A DNA stretch of 41,789 nt, from positions 1-41,789 of the forward strand of contig NZ_LQXQ01000037.1 in assembly GCF_003268395.1 (NCBI RefSeq). Reading direction: 5' to 3'. This stretch comes from Acinetobacter sp. CFCC 10889. GTDB lineage: Bacteria; Pseudomonadota; Gammaproteobacteria; Pseudomonadales; Moraxellaceae. Shown here one piece after another: positions 16,517 to 25,283 of the stretch (positions within the stretch are counted from its first letter, which is position 1; each line of letters starts with the position of its first letter). Below the pieces are notes generated by a model that was not told where the DNA came from, ran no database searches, and saw only the letters and a program-made list of their open reading frames with translations. The position numbers and the translations under genes are program-made.

Positions 16517-17842
16517 ATGAAATTAACCCAAGCAGATTTTCAGGAACGCCGTGACCGCCTCGCAGAGCAAATGGGTCCCAACAGTATTGCGATTATTGCA
16601 ACCAGTCCCGAAGTGATGCGTAACCGTGATGCGGATTATAAATTTCGTGCGGACAGTAGTTTTTTCTATTTAACAGGATTTGCTGAACCTGAAGCGGTTG
16701 CAGTCATTGAAACAGATGAAACAGGTGAAGACTACACCTATAGTTTGTTCTGTCGTGAACGTGATCGTGAAATGGAAATTTGGCATGGTTATCGTGCAGG
16801 CGTGGATGGCGCTGTGGATGATTATGATGCAGATGAAGCCTATGCGATTGATTTATTAGATGAAGAAATTATCGAAAAATTACTGAGTAAAGATAAATTA
16901 TTTTATCGCATCGGACAACGAGCAGAGTTTGACGCACGAGTTGCTAAATGGATTGCAGAAGCAACAGGTGAGTCACGTAAAGGTGCTTCTGCACCTGCAC
17001 AAATTATCCAGTTAGATGGCATTGTTGATGAAATGCGTTTGCACAAATCAACAAAAGAAATTGCATTGATGCAAATCGCATCAAATATCAGTGCTGAAGC
17101 ACATACCCGAGCGATGCAAGCTGTACAACCCAATATGATGGAATATGCGCTTGAAGCAGAACTCAATTATATTTTTGGTAAAAATGGTTGTGTACCGTCA
17201 TATAACAGCATCGTGGGTGGTGGTGAAAATGGTTGTATTTTACATTATGTGGAAAACAACAAAGTCTTAAAAAATGGCGACTTAGTGCTGATTGATGCAG
17301 CCTGTGAGTATGAACTATATGCCTCTGATATCACTCGTACTTTCCCTGTAAATGGTAAATTTAGCCCTGAACAAAAAGCACTTTATCAAGTAGTATTAGA
17401 TTCCCAAATTGCGGCGATTGATGCTGTACGTATCGGTAATTCTTATAAAGAGCCACATCACATTGCGGTGCAAATCCTCGTTCAAGGTTTGCTTGATCTT
17501 GGTATTATGCAAGGTGATCTTGAACAAATTATCGAAACGGAACGTTATCGTCAGTTTTATATGCATGGCACAGGACATTGGCTCGGTATGGATGTACATG
17601 ATGTCGGAACATATAAACATGGTGACGATTGGCGTGTTTATGAAGAAGGCATGGTCGTAACGGTTGAGCCGGGTTTGTATATCGCACCTGATGATGAAAC
17701 TGTGGCGAAAAAATGGCGTGGGATCGGCATCCGTATCGAAGATGATGTGGTAGCAACTGCGAATGGACCCTTGGTTTTAACCAAAAATGTTGTGAAATCT
17801 GTGGAAGATATTGAAGCATTGATGGCGAAAGCTAAGTCTTGA
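16517..17842 (+). CDS. pepP: Xaa-Pro aminopeptidase (aminopeptidase P)
   Basis: 441 residues, matching E. coli PepP (441). The N-terminal domain (residues 1-170) has the AMP_N pattern RNRDADYKFRADSSFFYLTGF. The C-terminal pita-bread domain carries the dimetal ligands: Asp in LIDAACEYELYASDITRTF (two aspartates), His in MHGTGHWLGMDVHDVG, Glu in VTVEPGLYI and Glu in GIRIEDDV. It removes an N-terminal residue that precedes proline, in the cytoplasm. It lies upstream of ubiH in many gammaproteobacteria; here hypothetical genes have been inserted between pepP and ubiH. Confidence 0.95.
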   Translation: MKLTQADFQERRDRLAEQMGPNSIAIIATSPEVMRNRDADYKFRADSSFFYLTGFAEPEAVAVIETDETGEDYTYSLFCRERDREMEIWHGYRAGVDGAVDDYDADEAYAIDLLDEEIIEKLLSKDKLFYRIGQRAEFDARVAKWIAEATGESRKGASAPAQIIQLDGIVDEMRLHKSTKEIALMQIASNISAEAHTRAMQAVQPNMMEYALEAELNYIFGKNGCVPSYNSIVGGGENGCILHYVENNKVLKNGDLVLIDAACEYELYASDITRTFPVNGKFSPEQKALYQVVLDSQIAAIDAVRIGNSYKEPHHIAVQILVQGLLDLGIMQGDLEQIIETERYRQFYMHGTGHWLGMDVHDVGTYKHGDDWRVYEEGMVVTVEPGLYIAPDDETVAKKWRGIGIRIEDDVVATANGPLVLTKNVVKSVEDIEALMAKAKS

Positions 17843-17851
17843 TTGTAGAAA

Positions 17852-17886
17852 TGAAGAATCTATATTGAATAGATTCTTCATTTTTA
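17852..17886 (+). terminator. Terminator after pepP
   Basis: A 12-bp stem (TGAAGAATCTAT at 17852-17863, ATAGATTCTTCA at 17869-17880), a five-base loop and TTTTT directly after form an intrinsic terminator. Confidence 0.8.
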
Positions 17887-18002
17887 GAAATATTTTAAGG
17901 TGAAAATTGCGCTTAACCTATAAAAAAGATATACAAAAATAAGATAAATTTAAGAAAAATCAAAAAATATAAAATGATTGTACTGATTATTTCATGATCT
18001 AA

Positions 18003-18335
18003 CTATAGAGACCAATTCGCTTGTTGCTTAAGAACTGCGAGTTTTTGTACAGCTTTTTGCTCATTACTCAAAGGTTCTTCATGCTGATTCATTGTAACCT
18101 GACTTGTGTTTGGTAAAATTAATGCATTTAAGCTACTCACATAACGTTGTAACTCATTGTCTTCTATACTTTCAGCTAAATGTAATAAATGTTTTGCATA
18201 TTCTGTATTTTCTACCATATACAATACATCGACTACTCGCCCTGTAACACGGCGTAAGCGTACATAAAATTGTGTCGCTAATGAAAAAATTTCAGAATCT
18301 GAATGCGTATTAGCAATCATCTTGTTTAACCCCAT
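18003..18335 (-). CDS. Hypothetical protein, 110 residues
   Basis: A mostly helical soluble protein (FSLATQFYVRLRRVTGRVVDVLYMVENTEYAKHLLHLAES). It has no signal peptide or membrane helix. ATG at 18335 is preceded by AT-rich sequence. It stands alone in its unit, convergent to pepP. I do not recognise the family. Composition is normal for its neighbours, and the frame is convincing by its amphipathic helix pattern. Confidence 0.6.
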   Translation of the reverse strand: MGLNKMIANTHSDSEIFSLATQFYVRLRRVTGRVVDVLYMVENTEYAKHLLHLAESIEDNELQRYVSSLNALILPNTSQVTMNQHEEPLSNEQKAVQKLAVLKQQANWSL

Positions 18336-18400
18336 AGCAAAAATAAATGAATTTACGCTTCCAATGCGTTTATTTTATTCCCGAATAGAAATATCTTCCT

Positions 18401-18577
18401 ATGTCCACATTGGAAGAAATATTATTACTATCATATCAATCGTTTAGTCTATTGTATGATCATGCAAATTCTAACAAGTTAATAAAAATGAATGGTACTC
18501 GACCAAGGTCTATTTATGTACAAAAAGACAAAAAATTATTGGGAGCTGCGCTAAAAATTATGCTGAATGAATTTTAA
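18401..18577 (+). CDS. Probable 58-residue small protein
   Basis: ATG 18401 opens a 58-codon frame ending in TAA 18575-18577: MSTLEEILLLSYQSFSLLYD, then HANSNKLIKMNGTRPRSIYV, then QKDKKLLGAALKIMLNEF. The mixture of charged, hydrophobic and polar residues is protein-like, with two predicted amphipathic helices around a basic middle (KMNGTRPR). It is divergent from the 110-residue gene. The upstream sequence has no strong ribosome site, which lowers confidence. No family is recognised. Confidence 0.4.
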   Translation: MSTLEEILLLSYQSFSLLYDHANSNKLIKMNGTRPRSIYVQKDKKLLGAALKIMLNEF

Positions 18578-18702
18578 TCATGCTTGTAATATGATGAAGT
18601 TTTGAAAATACGGTGAATTTAACGCATATATTTTCAATTTTTCTATGGATATATTGAACAAGCATACAATTTAGAGCATTGGTTATATGACAAAAAATCC
18701 CT

Positions 18703-19413
18703 CTATTTATTGTCACTCACTAATTTCCCATTTTTCCAATGTGGCAATGAAGAGGGGAAATCTATTTTTGTCATACAATCTTGAAATTTCCAAAGGCTTG
18801 GCTTAAAGGTCAGTGGTGGGATGGGGAGATTTTTATCACGATAAACCGATTCCAACTCATAATTATTGAGATCAACAATGAAATAATGTGTTTTAGGGCA
18901 TATTGTTTTTTGACCATTGTTAATGAAATGATAGTCTTCGGCTAAACGTAAAAAGCCTATTGTTGTCGAAATTTCGATGACTGACATACCATTGATCATG
19001 ACAGGATGTGGAAATTGAATTCCGTCGACATCATTTAAATCACGTGGTGCATTGTATTGAAAACCCGCAGGAATATGTTTGCTGATATGTGTACCTTTGG
19101 GGAGGATAATTTCTCCAAATGGTGTGTCTTTTTCCAATGTGAAATAGCGGTTTTTATCCTTTTCATGTTCAAATGCAACATGTTTTTTATCGGCTTGGAT
19201 TGCCCAAAAAATCAATATACAGAGTAAAATACATAGAATAATTGGGCTATACAGTAAGAGTAGTTGCCATTTTTTTAAAGGAGGGACGAGTAAGCCTTTG
19301 CGTGTATAGCGACAGCGCCAAATAAAATAAAAAGTCGCTGAACCGAGACTCATGAGTATGAGCAGAAAGAAAATAAGAAATAGTCCACCAGCACCACCGC
19401 CTGCAACAATCAT
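18703..19413 (-). CDS. Inner-membrane protein of unknown function
   Basis: 236 residues. Two N-terminal membrane helices (LFLIFFLLILMSLGSATFYF near residue 12; LLLLYSPIILCILLCILIFW near 50) are followed by a soluble domain of about 165 residues. This domain contains GEIILPKGTHISKHIPAGF and two cysteines (CPKTHYFIVDL, FQDCMTKID) that could pair in the periplasm. The gene begins one base after the stop of the YdjM-like gene, so the two are cotranscribed. No family is recognised. Confidence 0.6.
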   Translation of the reverse strand: MIVAGGGAGGLFLIFFLLILMSLGSATFYFIWRCRYTRKGLLVPPLKKWQLLLLYSPIILCILLCILIFWAIQADKKHVAFEHEKDKNRYFTLEKDTPFGEIILPKGTHISKHIPAGFQYNAPRDLNDVDGIQFPHPVMINGMSVIEISTTIGFLRLAEDYHFINNGQKTICPKTHYFIVDLNNYELESVYRDKNLPIPPLTFKPSLWKFQDCMTKIDFPSSLPHWKNGKLVSDNK

Positions 19414-19414
19414 T

Positions 19415-19915
19415 TCAAAGCCTTATTTTACGAATATATACATATAATGCATAAGCGCAGATCAATAATTCCACCAAAAATGACCAATGCAAAATAAAGT
19501 TAAGCCACCAAGGTTGATAACGTGCAGTGACTTCAAAAAATACATAAGCTCGATCAATAAATGGTGCAAACAGCCAAACATCACCAACAAAAGTATCCAA
19601 ACAAATATGTAAAAGTGCAGCACCTGAAAATAGCGTGGTGGCAAGTGCAAGTTTAGAGCGGTGTTTGGAAATTTTCCAAAACGTATAAGCCATCAGAAAA
19701 ACAGGAATCCAAACAGAAAACCAATGCACAAAATATTTATGATGATGTACGGAACGTTGATCGAAGAAATAGAAGTAAAACAGATCAATATCAGGAAAAA
19801 TTGCACCAAGCATGATGATGCTATAAAAAGCTTTGCTGCCAAGAAGATTGGGCTTTAATTTTTTGTCTAATAGATCCGCTAAAATATAGCCAGAAGGTAA
19901 ATGTGCAATAAACAT
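19415..19915 (-). CDS. Membrane-bound metal-dependent hydrolase-like protein (YdjM/DUF457 type)
   Basis: 166 residues with about four membrane helices. The family's conserved polar motifs are in order: FIAHLPSGYILADLL (His4), LGAIFPDIDLFYFYF near residue 36, HHHKYFVHW near 58, and LLHICLDTFVGDVWLFAPF near 105. These His and Asp residues resemble the metal-binding set of inner-membrane YdjM-type proteins. The substrate is unknown for the family. It is the first gene of a two-gene minus-strand unit. Confidence 0.7.
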   Translation of the reverse strand: MFIAHLPSGYILADLLDKKLKPNLLGSKAFYSIIMLGAIFPDIDLFYFYFFDQRSVHHHKYFVHWFSVWIPVFLMAYTFWKISKHRSKLALATTLFSGAALLHICLDTFVGDVWLFAPFIDRAYVFFEVTARYQPWWLNFILHWSFLVELLICAYALYVYIRKIRL

Positions 19916-20082
19916 ATTTTATATTTTTTAACATCAATTGGGCTTAGATTAACATAAGGTTGCTCAATCGCATTGAACAAGGTACTAATCCAATATAAAA
20001 AATTCCTCGCTTCATGTAATATAAAATCAATCATCATTATAAGTATTCAGCATGCTGAATCGCATATAGAAAGGGTCAAGAC

Positions 20083-21294
20083 ATGCAACAAGACGTCATT
20101 ATCGTGGGTGGTGGAATGGTGGGGCTGAGTTTGGCACTCATGCTCGCAAAGTCAAATATTGCAGTGAAGCTGCTTGAAGCCATTAAATATCCAAACTATG
20201 AAGATGGCAATGTTGCTCCTTATCATTCCAGTTTTGATGCACGAAATACTGCACTCTCTCGCCGTACAGTACAGATTTACCAAAAGCTTGGGCTTTGGGA
20301 GGCATTACAAGAACACGCCACACCTATTTTAGAAGTGCATATCACTGAGCAAGGCAGTTTTGGTAAAGCACGATTAAAAGCGGATGAAGAAAAGGTCGAA
20401 AGTTTTGGACAAGTGATCGAAAATGCATGGTTAGGTCGTGTGTTATTGTCGCAAGTTCGTCAACAACCGCTGATTGAATTGATTGATGGAGTGCAGGTGA
20501 CTTCACTGACCCAAGATCAAGATGAAGTCTATATCGAAGCAACACGTGGTGGAGAATATATTCATTCTCTGAAAGCAAAATTAGTCATTGCAGCAGATGG
20601 TCGAGATTCTTTCTGTCGTCAGGCGCTTGGTGTTGGTGTAGATGTGCATGATTATGAACAAGTGGCGATTGTGACGGCTGTACAAACATCTAAACCGCAT
20701 AATCATGTTGGTTTTGAACGTTTTAGTCACTTAGGACCTTTGGCATTATTACCTTTGCCGGGTGAATGTCGCCGTTCTGTGGTCTGGCCTGTGACTAAAG
20801 GTACAGAACATGAATGGCTCGGTGAAGAAAATGATCAACATTTTCTAGATGCTTTGCAACAAACTTATGGTGATCGTGCAGGGAAATTCCAAAAAACAGG
20901 TAAGCGTTTTAGCTTTCCATTGTCACAAGTTTTAGCGCATAAACAAGCGGTTGGACGAGTCATTCTAATGGGCAATGCTGCACATACCATTCATCCTGTG
21001 GCAGGACAAGGCTTTAACTTGTGTATGCGTGATGCGGATGTGTTGGTGCGCTATCTCAATCAACAAATCGCAAATGCTCAAGATATTGGTGAGCCTGAAA
21101 TGCTTCAAGCCTATGAACAAGCACGTTTAGCCGATCAAAAGCGTGTCATTAAATTCTGTGATTCAGTGGTACGTGGTTTTAGTAATCAAAATCCAGTGTT
21201 AAAACTGCTGAGAAATACAGGCTTGGTGGCATTTGATGTGATTCCGGGAATTAAACCACTTGTTGCAAACTATGCGATGGGGTTAAAAGCATGA
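20083..21294 (+). CDS. ubiH: 2-octaprenyl-6-methoxyphenol hydroxylase (ubiquinone synthesis)
   Basis: 403 residues, a class A flavoprotein monooxygenase. FAD motifs are visible: IIVGGGMVGLSLALMLA at residue 5, LVIAADGRDSFCRQALGV near 165 (DG motif), and LMGNAAHTIHPVAGQGFNLCMRDA near 300 (GD-like motif with the UbiH-type GNA). GPLALLPL and the GNAA spelling match UbiH rather than UbiI/UbiF. It hydroxylates an aromatic carbon of the quinone precursor in the Ubi complex. Ribosome site AAGGG lies seven to eight bases before ATG. It overlaps the next gene by four bases (ATGA). Confidence 0.88.
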   Translation: MQQDVIIVGGGMVGLSLALMLAKSNIAVKLLEAIKYPNYEDGNVAPYHSSFDARNTALSRRTVQIYQKLGLWEALQEHATPILEVHITEQGSFGKARLKADEEKVESFGQVIENAWLGRVLLSQVRQQPLIELIDGVQVTSLTQDQDEVYIEATRGGEYIHSLKAKLVIAADGRDSFCRQALGVGVDVHDYEQVAIVTAVQTSKPHNHVGFERFSHLGPLALLPLPGECRRSVVWPVTKGTEHEWLGEENDQHFLDALQQTYGDRAGKFQKTGKRFSFPLSQVLAHKQAVGRVILMGNAAHTIHPVAGQGFNLCMRDADVLVRYLNQQIANAQDIGEPEMLQAYEQARLADQKRVIKFCDSVVRGFSNQNPVLKLLRNTGLVAFDVIPGIKPLVANYAMGLKA

Positions 21295-22538
21295 GCGAAT
21301 TAAATCAACATGATCTGTTAGATGTGGTCATTATTGGTGGTGGTTTGGTTGGTGGCTTAACGGCTTTATTGCTTGCGCAAGGTGGTGTACAGGCGACTGT
21401 TTTGGACGCTGCACCGATTCTCGATGCTGAAAAGACTTTAGCTGTAGCAAATCCACGAGTTTTGGCACTGAGTCAAGCGACCATGCATTTACTAAAAGTC
21501 GCCAATGTTTGGGACAAACTCGCCCGCCAAATGCCCTATACAGGCATGCAAGTGTGGAATAAAAATGGTTATGGCGAAATTAATTTTGGGCAAGCCTCTA
21601 GCCAATTTCCAACTGAACAAAACAGTTTAGGTTCGATGGTTGAACCAAGTGTTTTAAACCTTGCCATTCAACAGACTATGCTTGAAAAAGTAAAAGATTA
21701 TCGGACTCAAGTGCGAGTGACACGTGTTGAGCAGGGCGTGGGCTGTTGGATTATTCAGCTGGCAGATGGGACAACTTTAAAGACAAAATTGGTGATTGGT
21801 GCGGATGGTGCTAATTCATTTGTACGAGAGCAAGCGTTTATTGATCTTGATGTGTTGGATTACAAGCAAGCAGGTTTAACTTGTGCGATTCGCACGACTC
21901 AGTCACATCAATATGTTGCTCGTCAGATTTTCCATCCAACAGGACCTTTGGCATTTTTACCAATGGCAAGTTTAAAGCCCGAGCAAGCGGAGCAGTGGAT
22001 TTCGATCGTCTGGACTTTACCTGATGATTATGCAGATGAATATGCCAGTTTAAATGATCAGGATTTTTGTCAATTGCTTACACGGGAAAGTCATCACATG
22101 TTGGGTGAAGTGTTAGAAGCTTCGCCACGTGCAAAATTTCCACTTAAAGCCCGTGCTGCACAGCGTTATGTGAAAAATGGTTTGGCATTGATCGGGGATG
22201 CTGCTCATGTGATTCATCCACTTGCAGGGCAAGGTGTGAATATTGGGTGTTTGGATGCTGCTGTTTTGTGTGATGTGCTATTAAAAGACCGTGAGCGTGG
22301 TGTATGGGCACATGAGCAAACATTGAAGCGCTATGAACATCAACGTAAAGGGCAAAACGATGCCATGATGCATGGTATGTCTGCGATTGGTTTTTTGGAA
22401 AGTGCTGAGCTTTTTCCTTTTGTCTGGGCGAGGAATTTTGGCTTAAAACAGGTTGAAAATATTCCCGTATTGAAAGATCAGTTTATGGCGCAAGCCAATG
22501 GTTTGGCAAATTTAACGCATACACGTTATGCGCTTTAA
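21291..22538 (+). CDS. UbiI/UbiF/VisC-type FAD-dependent ubiquinone hydroxylase
   Basis: 415 residues, paralogous to the preceding UbiH. FAD motifs: VIIGGGLVGGLTALLLAQGG at residue 12, LVIGADGANSFVREQA near 170, and LIGDAAHVIHPLAGQGVNIGCLDAAVL near 300. It probably catalyses another ring hydroxylation (C5 or C6) in ubiquinone synthesis. Which of UbiI, UbiF or UbiL it is cannot be told from sequence reading alone. Its start overlaps the ubiH stop by ATGA, so the two enzymes are translationally coupled. Confidence 0.82.
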   Translation: MSELNQHDLLDVVIIGGGLVGGLTALLLAQGGVQATVLDAAPILDAEKTLAVANPRVLALSQATMHLLKVANVWDKLARQMPYTGMQVWNKNGYGEINFGQASSQFPTEQNSLGSMVEPSVLNLAIQQTMLEKVKDYRTQVRVTRVEQGVGCWIIQLADGTTLKTKLVIGADGANSFVREQAFIDLDVLDYKQAGLTCAIRTTQSHQYVARQIFHPTGPLAFLPMASLKPEQAEQWISIVWTLPDDYADEYASLNDQDFCQLLTRESHHMLGEVLEASPRAKFPLKARAAQRYVKNGLALIGDAAHVIHPLAGQGVNIGCLDAAVLCDVLLKDRERGVWAHEQTLKRYEHQRKGQNDAMMHGMSAIGFLESAELFPFVWARNFGLKQVENIPVLKDQFMAQANGLANLTHTRYAL

Positions 22539-22709
22539 AATAAAAGTGATATTTTTTGTGCAATCATTTAAGAAAAATTACCAATTTGAGTGAAAAAAAT
22601 ACGATTTTTATGTATTTAGTACTAGGCGAATGCTTGAGAGATTGGTACATTTCTTCGTAATTAGAGCCGACTTTGGTAAACGTATAGTCATTCATGGGGG
22701 AGATCGTAA

Positions 22710-22958
22710 ATGACGGACACAAATGATTACGATGAAAATACAGAAGACAGCGCTGTAGATGATGATGAAGCGAAAGCTGCCGAAAAAGGCGCTGCTGCGA
22801 GTGATTCAACAGTTTCGGATGCTGACTTGGCAGAAGCAGAGACTTTAACGGTGACTGCGAAGAAAAGACAGCGTGAAGCACTTGAAGATGAAGTGGCTGC
22901 TTTTTTAGCACGTGGTGGAAAAATTACAGAAGTTCCACCTGATGAGTCAAAAGACTAA
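22710..22958 (+). CDS. sutA: SutA-like RNA polymerase-binding regulator
   Basis: 82 residues. The N-terminal half is acidic and disordered (DENTEDSAVDDDEAKAAEK). The C-terminal half holds REALEDEVAAFLARGGKITEVPPD, close to the helix and AxFLxRGGKxxEV/I motif of P. aeruginosa SutA (MEEFLSRGGKVQEIEP). SutA binds RNA polymerase and promotes transcription in slow-growing cells. The C-terminal tail is shorter than in Pseudomonas. ATG follows GGGGGAG at 22696-22702, a strong ribosome site. It has its own terminator. Confidence 0.7.
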   Translation: MTDTNDYDENTEDSAVDDDEAKAAEKGAAASDSTVSDADLAEAETLTVTAKKRQREALEDEVAAFLARGGKITEVPPDESKD

Positions 22959-22976
22959 GCCACTTTTGTCAAAAAT

Positions 22977-23022
22977 AGCCCAAATATTTTAGGTGAATGC
23001 TTGGAATAGTTTGGGCTTTTTT
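22977..23022 (+). terminator. Terminator after sutA
   Basis: AGCCCAAA (22977-22984) pairs with TTTGGGCT (23010-23017) around a 25-base loop and is followed by TTTTT. It can also act for the convergent acetyltransferase gene, though the A run on that side is shorter. Confidence 0.75.
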
Positions 23023-23053
23023 GTACTTGCAATCAAATCATGAGGAAAATGAT

Positions 23054-23674
23054 TTAAATGTTATGAAAATGTTTAACCAATTGACTTAGATCCTCGGTTT
23101 GTAACTTTTCCCGCATTTTTAAAAACAGCTTTTCATCCATCTCATAGAGTTTAAGGGCAAGCAGTTTTTCGATTTCTTCCTCAGAAAAACGATACTTCAT
23201 GACTTTAGCTGGAACACCACCGACGATGGCATAAGGTGGTACATCTTGTGTCACCACAGCACCTGTTGCCACTACTGCGCCTTCACCCAAAGTTACACCT
23301 TGCATAATCATGGCACGACTGCCAATCCAACAACCATCACCAATTACAGTATCACCCGCAGGCAAAAAACTACGTGTATCAAAAGGAAAGGTCGAAATCC
23401 AGTCAGGACGATGCAACTGATTTCCACCCATCATGATGACGCATTCAGCCCCAAAACACACAAAATTACCAATATAAAGCTGATCTATCGGCTTTTCAGT
23501 TGTAGCAGGCTTGTCATGTAAATAACGTACCACACAACGCTCAAAACCTTGATCCCAGTAGGCTGAATAATAAGAATAATTTCCTTTGATGTGAATGTTT
23601 GGGTTTTTCACAGTTTTAGAAATAAACTCAAATTCACACCAGTGTTTTACAGGTGAGTTAATGGAATCAGTCAT
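23054..23674 (-). CDS. CatB-related O-acetyltransferase (hexapeptide-repeat, xenobiotic type)
   Basis: 206 residues. The left-handed beta-helix is seen in the hexapeptide rhythm of [54 protein letters not shown] (residues 108-165). The catalytic His lies in [16 protein letters not shown], matching the loop of CatB/Vat proteins. This subfamily acetylates hydroxyl groups using acetyl-CoA; some members inactivate chloramphenicol or streptogramins, others act on cell-surface sugars or unknown targets. Resistance should not be assumed. It is a single gene, with no mobile-element context. Confidence 0.8.
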   Translation of the reverse strand: MTDSINSPVKHWCEFEFISKTVKNPNIHIKGNYSYYSAYWDQGFERCVVRYLHDKPATTEKPIDQLYIGNFVCFGAECVIMMGGNQLHRPDWISTFPFDTRSFLPAGDTVIGDGCWIGSRAMIMQGVTLGEGAVVATGAVVTQDVPPYAIVGGVPAKVMKYRFSEEEIEKLLALKLYEMDEKLFLKMREKLQTEDLSQLVKHFHNI

Positions 23675-23741
23675 ATAAAAAGCAAAAGGCGAGTGGTTGC
23701 ACCATTTTATATGACTTCAACACAAAGCGTAAGTAAATAGC

Positions 23742-24626
23742 CTAAGCTAATCTTAAATGAATCAACTGTGAAGCTGTGGTATGCTGAATATAATCAGCAC
23801 GTTGATGAAAATAACGCTGTGTAATGTCAGTGCCTGATAAATCTTCTACAACGATATAGCCCATTTTTTCAATCGCTTGATGCAGTTCAGATGATGCAAA
23901 AGCACCTAATAATGGCTCTTTTAGGAAACGGGTAAATTGGGTTAAAGCAAATGCACCAAAACGTTCAATGCCTTGTAATTGCTTATAATCAATCGAATAG
24001 TCCATCACCAATTCACTGCCTGAAGCGGCAAAAGAGGCGATATTTTGTAGCGTACCTAGTGTGGTTTCAGGTGTTAAATAATGTGTAGTTCCCAACCATG
24101 AGAAGAATGCTTTTTCGTTAGGTTGATACTGACTGCGAAGTAGGGCATCAGCCAGTTTTTCTTTTTCAAAATCAATGCTGACAAATTCAACATTGGTAGG
24201 TAGTTGTTTAGATTTTAAAACAGACTTGAGTTGTTGAATTTTGGTTTTTTGCGTATCAGGATGATCGACTTCAAAGATTTTTAAATTTGGAAATTGTGCA
24301 GCCAAACGTAATACAAAAGAATCTAATCCTGCACCCACCAAAACATATTGCTGAATGTTATTCTTTTCAATGGCTTGTATTAAAAGGTCTTCGGTATAAC
24401 GAGAACGCCCAACCACTTGTCCTGTGAGTTTACCAAAAGTTTGATTCATTAAAGTGGAATTTAAGGTTTTACGAAATAAGCCATTTTTGAGTAGAAAACG
24501 CCAACGGGCATTGGTCAGATCAAATGCATAAGGATCTGAAAATACAGGATCATTTGCGTAAAGATAGTGATTGGCACGCAGCGCAGCAGCAGCTTCGGCA
24601 GTTCGACTGACACGTCCTTTTTTCAT
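23742..24626 (-). CDS. Class I SAM-dependent methyltransferase, leucine carboxyl methyltransferase (LCM/PPM1) type
   Basis: 294 residues. The N-terminal RTAEAAAALRANHYLYANDPVFSDPYA is typical of TIGR00027/LCM proteins. The SAM-binding motif is YVLVGAGLDSFVLRLA (near residue 100), followed by the acidic ribose contact in IFEVDHPDTQKTK. Later AFFSWLGTTHYLTPETT corresponds to the family's EGxxxYL segment. Natural substrates of bacterial members are mostly unknown; some act in polyketide biosynthesis. It is a single gene in its own unit. Confidence 0.78.
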   Translation of the reverse strand: MKKGRVSRTAEAAAALRANHYLYANDPVFSDPYAFDLTNARWRFLLKNGLFRKTLNSTLMNQTFGKLTGQVVGRSRYTEDLLIQAIEKNNIQQYVLVGAGLDSFVLRLAAQFPNLKIFEVDHPDTQKTKIQQLKSVLKSKQLPTNVEFVSIDFEKEKLADALLRSQYQPNEKAFFSWLGTTHYLTPETTLGTLQNIASFAASGSELVMDYSIDYKQLQGIERFGAFALTQFTRFLKEPLLGAFASSELHQAIEKMGYIVVEDLSGTDITQRYFHQRADYIQHTTASQLIHLRLA

Positions 24627-24739
24627 AGTAGTTCCGTTGCAATTTTTTATTTTCTAATACTTTACAGAGAGCGTAAAAATTAACAATGGCTTATTATTCA
24701 AAGCGAATGGGGAAAATGATCATCTGACTATATCTAGTT

Positions 24740-25192
24740 TCACAATAGATTTATTTTAGCTTCTAACTGATGATATAAATCTAATAAATCTTTAAAATTT
24801 TCGCTATCTATATCAAAATATTGTGGATGATGTGTGATTTGATAGAGTAGTGGTTTTAACTGTGGATAAATCTGTTGGATTGAGCTAGGGCATTCACACA
24901 TTTTGAGATAAACCAATTCTACAAAATATTGATGGGCAAAAGTAAAGTTAAGGTCTCCAAGTTCTGAACCTATTTCTAAGCATTTTTTGAATGCAAAAAT
25001 ATAGTACTTAAATACAGGGATAGGCATATATTGCATTTCAAACAATCTTTCCTGACTTGATTGTTGAATCATGAGAACAGCGTCATCTATATTTTTGCCC
25101 TGATATTTCGCAAATGTATAATTCAGATCATAGTCATTTGGAGGAATTTCTCCCCAATCCTCAAGTGATGGTAGCGTTAAATTATTCTTCAT
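24740..25192 (-). CDS. Hypothetical protein, 150 residues
   Basis: A soluble, mainly helical protein starting MKNNLTLPSLEDWGEIPPND. Aromatic residues are frequent (VFKYYIFAFKKCLEIG, FAHQYFVELVYLKMCE). It has no signal peptide, membrane helix or recognised motif. The size and character are like the immunity or SUKH-adjacent proteins of polymorphic toxin loci, but no toxin gene is next to it, so I make no functional claim. Confidence 0.55.
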   Translation of the reverse strand: MKNNLTLPSLEDWGEIPPNDYDLNYTFAKYQGKNIDDAVLMIQQSSQERLFEMQYMPIPVFKYYIFAFKKCLEIGSELGDLNFTFAHQYFVELVYLKMCECPSSIQQIYPQLKPLLYQITHHPQYFDIDSENFKDLLDLYHQLEAKINLL

Positions 25193-25283
25193 TAGGTTTT
25201 ATTCTCAAAAAATATTTTAAATTTTTCAATAAAAAGGGCTGAATGATCAGCCCTAAATTTTATCAAAAACTTTCATATAAATA

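Noticed and set aside
22564..22911. 115-codon minus-strand frame over sutA
   Set aside because: It is Leu/His/Gln-rich shadow sequence. The plus-strand frame has a strong ribosome site and a SutA-like C-terminus.
23054..23674. Acquired chloramphenicol resistance gene
   Set aside because: The protein is a CatB-like hexapeptide acetyltransferase, but there is no integron or transposon context and the family has many non-resistance members.
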